Positions 58,769 to 64,000 of a stretch of 64,000 nucleotides of DNA are shown here, one piece after another (position 1 is the stretch's first letter; every line of letters begins with the position of its first letter). The notes under the pieces were generated by a model. The model was given only the letters and a program-made list of their open reading frames with translations, did no database searches and was not told the DNA's origin. Both the position numbers and the translations under genes were made by a program. The DNA is from Cyathus striatus (Eukaryota > Basidiomycota > Agaricomycetes > Agaricales > Nidulariaceae), in NCBI GenBank assembly GCA_025738555.1, contig JAOVFP010000011.1, positions 2,356,001 to 2,420,000 on the forward strand. The letters are read 5' to 3'.

Positions 58769-60310
58769 ATGGGAGACAGTTACTCGGGCTTACCGTTTGC
58801 CACCCTGACCGACAGTATCAATAAAACCATGATAGTAGATTACAACTACAGTATGTCATTTTATCATATACTGAGTGGCCGCTTCTGATGTTCAGTTGCA
58901 TCTGTAACTTCCCTCGGGTATGACATCTTTTACTGCTTTTCCGATGAGGTATCACTATTTTATGCTGCTTATGCGTTATGTAAGTTCTGACAGTTTTTAG
59001 GTACAGTACATCTGGAGGTGAGATGAACATCTCGTTAGTTTTATAAAATTTCACATTGCTCTAAATTATTACTATCAGTAGAAGGAATTGGTCAATTATC
59101 AAGATCTTCTATATCATTGCTCGCTATTATTGTCCATTATATCTATTGTAGGTCACATTCTTAGTAAATAACAATCACTCGCAATCTGAATTTCTGAATT
59201 ATGCAGACTAGATTCCACAGTACTGCGTATTAATCATTTCCTTTTAACTTAATTGATTTTGTTCTCAATCCTCTCCATCCCAGCACCGTACATTCAAATC
59301 ATTGGAGACAATTCGCCCAATGTGAGTAATTACCTCAGCGTAACCTTACTTTGAACCTGATAAGCTGAATCACTTTCAGTTGTAGAAATATGTTATTATA
59401 ATGCTTATTTGGAACTGACATGCTCTGGTAGTTGTCGCGCGGTATACTGGTTTAATGCACTGTATGTAAATTGGTTTTAAAAATGTACTTACTCAAAATC
59501 TTTCTCATAGTGGAGGAACAGCTATAGTTAGTACTGTAACTGACCTTATTTTTGCATTTCGAGTAAGTGCATGTTATGGGAACAGCAAAAGAAGTACGTA
59601 CTTCTCCATCTAACTATGTTAATGCAGTACTTATCTTAAAAATAATAACAGTAATTTTGTTTCTGGCAACATGTTTACTTGGTGGGTTACTTACTGTATT
59701 GTACATTGACTAAAATTGATGTGTATGTGGAAATCACTAGCGCAACTCGCGGTATGTTCAATCTTAGTGCCGTTAATGTCCCTTAATCATTATTATTAGT
59801 TATTACTCACTGTTAGCATAGAATATGCCTATACGAAATCGAAGAACCTCGTAGACATTCCAGGTTTAGCATGTCAAGTGAACATTGGTTCAGAAATTGC
59901 AAAATTTCTTAAATTCATGCAAACTGTTTATTTTGGACTCACCCTTGCTATTCACAGTATGTCTAACTTAGTCTTCCTTAAGCACATACCATGTGGAATG
60001 CACTAATTTTATGCTAACAGCTACATTGTTTATCTTAACTATTTTCAGAATTGGGAAGAATATCACTTTCATTCGTGGAGGAGTGAGAAACATACTACAG
60101 GGTGAACTAAACACCTTCCCTATTCTTGCAACATTTGTTCGTGATGGAGCATTATATTTCATCATTATCTTTGGTAAGATACGAGTCTTAAAACAATCCA
60201 AGGCACTTTTCTGACAGATGGATACTGCAGTATTTACGCTTTTCATGACATGGTGCTCAATAGATCAGAGTGCACTGGAACTGAATGTTATTGGTTATTT
60301 CCAACCGTAA
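58769..60310 (+). CDS. DUF6533-type seven-helix membrane protein, many short exons
   Basis: Start at 58769 (MGDSYSGLPFATLTDS). Confident exons are 58769-58850, 58896-58948, 59001-59017 and from 59079, giving VDYNYIASVTSLGYDIFYCF, then SDEVQYIW and RRNWSIIKIFYIIARYY, the DUF6533 signature. Later pieces fit the family order: CRAVYWFNAL and GGTAIVSTVTDLIFAFRV (about 59437-59575), VLILKIITVIFLLATCLL (about 59630-59690), YTKSKNLVDIPGLACQVN (about 59830), then LQGELNTFPILATFVRDG ending in ALYFIIIF (60098-60174), and a last exon to a stop at 60308-60310. Exon boundaries in 59130-59420 and the 3' end are uncertain, and an alternative frame continues to about 60390. It is similar in plan to 36642-37808. 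Confidence 0.72.
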
Positions 60311-62094
60311 ACCCGAATTATATTGTGTTATCTACTTCGCCATCTTACTATATGTTTGCAGGTGGTATATTTCGATGTTATCTTTTACAGTAAGTCATAA
60401 TATCTTCATTCGGAGTATATTGTTTACATACTACAGGGATCAAGACTGTTATTGAATATGCGGAAGATGTCAAACATCGAGGGAACCTCAGCTGCTGCTA
60501 CAACGTCAATTTATTTTTCTCAGTCAGTTTACGATACAATATATGACTCTTAGGAAGTTTGAGACATTTAAACATGTTGTAACTAGCTTGATACCATCAG
60601 GGTTCAGAAACATCGGGTGTTGATAGATACATGTTTGAATGACTTCCTCGATAATAGAATATGTAATTTACATAACAAGTAATTTAAATTCCTACTACCT
60701 TTTCAGGCAGTTGGGTTATAGGGATGTTTCAACTTCTGATAAAGGCATTTTGGGGGATCGCCTTCGGAATCTCACTTTCTCGCAACCTACGTATTGGCTG
60801 ACGCACTGTGACGTGACCATGTGACAGTTAACGAGGTTATATTGGTCCAACAAAGTCTAGCACGCGGCGGTAGTGTAGATAGTAGCGATGAAGTTGGGGG
60901 GTAGGGTTAGTTTACTGGCCCAGGACGCAAACGGAATGTGCCGCTGGGTGGGCGGGACAGCTGTTGTGATTTGCTACTAAGTACGTGTACTGTGCTTATG
61001 TGGTGAAATTGTACCTTGTGGTTTCGGAGAAGTTGGTACCCATGGTATAGTGGTCTGATCTTCGAGTGTTGAGGATGAGGAGCTTGCCTCTGGGTGCGTG
61101 CCAGTGGTGCGGCAGGCCGCCGCCGCAGAGAGAGGCAGAAATCTTCTGCTTGCCACTGTTTGCTGCATTGTTGGACGCTGCGCCGGGCTGCCGGTAGCTT
61201 TGCTAATTACCTGGCGGCCTTACTCAATAAGATAATAAGGCCGGCAAGCGGCAGGGCCCACTACCTTCCCCTGTCGCTCTGTCTTTAGTGGGTTTTCACT
61301 AGTAGGTTTAGGAAGTTAGGAAGACTGACAGCAGATGATCCAGATGATCGAATCTTTGTTCGACAGACTCAAGTCTGTAAGAATTACTGGCAAGATATTT
61401 GGGGCCTACAGATTTTGACGTTGCCCTAGATTTGACGTTGCCGAAAGTGACGTTGCCTGGCGTTGCGTGTGACGTTGCGTGTCATTGCTTATTTATTTTT
61501 GATGTAGTGCTGAGGTCCTGTGTTCAAGTCCCACTGTGTAGTTAGTAATAAATACAATAAATAAGTAGATGTTCTTTCATTTTAATAATATATATTAGCA
61601 CTGGATGGGGTGTCTACTATGGATTTACCTAAGTAGTAATGTTGTGGTAATGGAGAGTGTAACACATCAGCCTTAGAGACCGAGAGTAAAGCAAATTAAT
61701 TCTAAAGCAGTGTAGAGTAGCAAACTGCCTGCGGTGCGATTCGTGAATTATTCGACATATCAAGACATTTCAAATCAGATTATGTAATCACGCATCACGC
61801 ATCATTGATGCATTCATACACATTCTGCTTGTGCTCTCTGTTCAATCTCCATCCCTTCCACTCGCTAATATATATTAGCACTGGATGGGGGGTGGGGAGA
61901 GGGTATAACAAATAATACTTACATTTCCACAGTGAAATACATATATTTTGTCACTTGTGTACAGCATTTCTAATACTATTTAGATTTTAGCTGGCTGGTA
62001 GTTTTGTAAATTTATGATATATACTACAGTCATCAACCATTATACGTGACAACAAAACTTGAAGTTGTGATTCCACATTATCTAGTACATATTC
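60311..62094. other. Intergenic, no gene seen
   Basis: This contains a tRNA-like B box (TGTGTTCAAGTCCCACTG, about 61521) followed by an A-rich ATAAATACAATAAATAA tail, suggestive of a SINE end. Two copies of TATATTAGCACTGGATGGGG stand at about 61589 and 61870. A GC-rich stretch at 60840-61270 has no supported gene. Confidence 0.45.
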
Positions 62095-62310
62095 TGTTGG
62101 AATACGAGAGACAACCGTATTCAAATGTCTCAATGATCCCCGCTTGCGCCACTCTTGTTTCAAGTATGCTCTCCATTTTATTCTATGCCACTATGCTATC
62201 CCTTTTATGTATTACATATTTTGTATTTAAACTTGTACACTACGTCGTTTACTGTGTGCGTTTACCCCCACAATATACGCCGTCACACGATTTCATTAGA
62301 ACCTTCAACA
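62095..62310 (+). repeat. 5' LTR
   Basis: 216 bp with TG...CA ends. It is the near-identical partner of 63386-63601. Confidence 0.95.
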
Positions 62311-62491
62311 TAAACGCACAACCTCAGTGTCTCGTTCCTCGCCGCTACCGCTTTTCCCGCGCTTCTCTCTGCCACTGGGGGCCGAATCCCTGTCGTATCG
62401 TTGCTCGTCATAACCGTCGCCGTCGCCGCCGCCGTTGATTTATTGCCGTCGTTTTATCGTCGTTATCGTCGCTTGTATCGTATTTGCTGCC

Positions 62492-63238
62492 ATGTCGTCA
62501 GACACTAAATTTGACAAACTCACCGAGGGAAATTATCAGGAATGGAAAATTTATATGGAGGCACTACTAACTCGAAAGAGTCTTTTGGAGTATGTTGACG
62601 GAACCACGAGACATCCTGGGGGGACTGAAGGTTCTAAAAAGGTTAAGGATTTTTACAGGAGACAGGCTGAGACACAAGCCGAAATTATTCTTCATGTAAC
62701 GGCTTCCCAACTCGTTCACTGCCGCGATCCGAACCCTTACAATATTTGGACTACCCTTTCTAACATTCATTCATTCCGCGGTCGCTCCACCATTATTTCA
62801 CTTCGTCGTCGTTTCCATCGCATTCGCCTCGAACGCTCCGAGACCATGCCGGCCTATATTTCTCGTGTCCGCCATCTCGGTTTTTTACTCGAAGAAACTG
62901 GAGTCCAGGTTAGTGACGACAAATATATTATCACCATCACTGCAGGACTTCCCCATTCGTACGACCCTTTCCTGATCTCAATCGACACGCTGCCGGATTC
63001 GGAATACACACTCGCAAATGTCATCGCGCGCCTTAATAATGAATACCAGCGCCAACATATGTATTCAACCTTTCCCCGTATATCGACCTCTTCCTCTGTG
63101 CCTGTTGATGAAGCCATGGCCATTGTGCCATCATCTTCCAGTTCTTCTTCTCGTCTTAGCCAGATCACCTGCTTCTCGTGTGGCAACAAGGGTCACTATC
63201 AAATCAATTGCCCATCTCGCACTGCCACCTCCACATGA
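62492..63238 (+). CDS. gag: Copia-type Gag with zinc knuckle
   Basis: 248 residues from the Met at 62492 (MSSDTKFDKLTEGNYQEW). An in-frame upstream extension to 62435 exists, but the family usually starts at this motif. The protein has the UBN2/Copia Gag fold (LTEGNYQEWKIYMEALL; IWTTLSNIHSFRGRS; AYISRVRHLGFLL) and a C-terminal CCHC knuckle, CFSCGNKGHYQINC. The stop is TGA at 63236-63238. The same frame then reads a further 25 or so codons ending DTDDEF and TAG, typical of Copia Gag tails, so the TGA probably arose from CGA. The element has no pol gene to its right. Confidence 0.93.
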   Translation: MSSDTKFDKLTEGNYQEWKIYMEALLTRKSLLEYVDGTTRHPGGTEGSKKVKDFYRRQAETQAEIILHVTASQLVHCRDPNPYNIWTTLSNIHSFRGRSTIISLRRRFHRIRLERSETMPAYISRVRHLGFLLEETGVQVSDDKYIITITAGLPHSYDPFLISIDTLPDSEYTLANVIARLNNEYQRQHMYSTFPRISTSSSVPVDEAMAIVPSSSSSSSRLSQITCFSCGNKGHYQINCPSRTATST

Positions 63239-63385
63239 CCCACTCCATCGACGCCCTCTGTCAAATCTCAGGAACAAGCTGCATTTGCCGAGGGAATTGA
63301 TACCGACGACGAATTTTAGGCTTCCGGGGGTGTATGTTTCATTTTTCTCTTTTGTTTTATGATCATTGCGCCATTTGCGGGGGTG

Positions 63386-63601
63386 TGTTGGAATACGAGA
63401 GACAACCGTATTCAAATGTCTCAATGATCCCCGCTTGCGCCACTCTTGTTTCAAGTATGCTCTCCATTTTATTTTATGCCACTATGCTATCCCTTTTATG
63501 TATTACATATTTTGTATTTAAACTTGTACACTACGTCGTTTACTGTGTGCATTTACCCCCACAATATACGCCGTCACACGATTTCATTAGAACCTTCAAC
63601 A
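63386..63601 (+). repeat. 3' LTR
   Basis: 216 bp, preceded by a short G-rich tract (GCGGGGGTG) that could serve as polypurine tract. Confidence 0.95.
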
Positions 63602-63606
63602 TATTC

Positions 63607-64000
63607 TACTATAAAAATTGTACATATGGATAGATATAATCATATAGAATCACTTTGTATAATTTTTACCATGCTGTGTTTTAGTAGGGAATGAACATTC
63701 GCAAAATAGTTGAGGGGACTGGATTTTGATTGAAACCACGTGGCGTGACAGCCGCTGATGGCAATACAGTTTATTACAAACACTTCAAAATTAAAGATTG
63801 CTGAAGTTCAGATCATTAATATAAACAAAACCTCCTTGTCTCACAACACTGAGCACTTCAGATATCTAGTGATATCAGAGAACATAAATGCACTTTACTC
63901 ATAAAAATATTTATACAGGTTTATTACATTGAATCATAGCTACTTATGCTATAAAACAGTTAAATTAAGTACCTTTATTGAGTAATACATGCCATGTATT
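63607..64000. other. Right edge, no gene seen
   Basis: AT-rich sequence without recognised features. Confidence 0.4.

Larger units (their letters stand above)
62095..63601 (+). mobile_element. Gag-only LTR retrotransposon (Copia-type), 1.5 kb
   Basis: Two 216-bp LTRs (62095-62310, 63386-63601) start TGTTGGAATACG and end CCTTCAACA. They differ at two visible positions only (62202 C/T and 62260 G/A relative to the 3' LTR). The flanking pentamer TATTC is present on both sides (62090-62094 and 63602-63606). The 1.1 kb interior has one gag gene and no protease, integrase or reverse transcriptase. It is a non-autonomous, recently inserted element of the TR-GAG kind. Confidence 0.95.

Overview
The window reads as a repeat-rich stretch of an Agaricomycete-type basidiomycete nuclear genome. 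The evidence is introns of about 45-75 nt with GT...CTRAY...AG signals, two DUF6533-type seven-helix genes, a CxC5/CxC6 cysteine-cluster protein of the KDZ transposon world, and a VPS10 sortilin gene with 17 exons. Coordinates come from reading the sequence by eye; no search or alignment program was run.

0-10 kb holds decayed host sequence. On the minus strand is a PRP22/DHX8 spliceosomal helicase pseudogene (1521-4805) with four in-frame TGA codons, each explained by CGA to TGA. It is followed by a rearranged VPS10 relic (about 5793-9500) interrupted by an AT-rich inverted-repeat element (6281-7089) and by a 1.8 kb block.

10.3-26.4 kb is the accessory core, a nest of elements. An outer 16 kb structure A (10348-26409) has long inverted arms built of 65-bp units. 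Inside it sits B (about 11120-19782), an 8.7 kb element with a Ser/Glu-rich four-exon gene and a CxC5/CxC6 putative transposase gene. Also inside is C (19940-24952), a non-coding element with TA flanks and long terminal inverted repeats. C's right repeat was hit by a Tc1-type element D (23003-24875). C's left repeat preserves the uninterrupted target, so the order of insertion can be read directly.

26.4-36.6 kb contains a 4.6 kb inverted-repeat structure (E), tRNA-like repeats, a zinc-finger-like gene (32745-33700, minus) and a serine carboxypeptidase relic. 36.6-42.6 kb returns to host genes: an intact six-exon DUF6533 gene, a 5' fragment of VPS10 abutting a GMC oxidoreductase C-terminal fragment, and an intact six-exon orphan membrane protein gene (41232-42533, minus). 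42.6-48.2 kb is gene-poor, with a LINE RNase H relic and an array of tRNA-derived repeats.

48.4-60.4 kb is the main genic part: VPS10 (48397-54202), a quinone oxidoreductase-like gene with a secretory-type N-terminus (55147-56379), its decayed tandem relative that lacks the shared intron (56800-57754), and a second DUF6533-type gene (58769-~60310). At 62095-63601 lies a short LTR retrotransposon with near-identical 216-bp LTRs, a perfect 5-bp target duplication and only a gag gene. Two processes recur: duplication and scattering of VPS10 pieces with a linked tRNA-like sequence, and CpG to TpG decay of duplicated copies.
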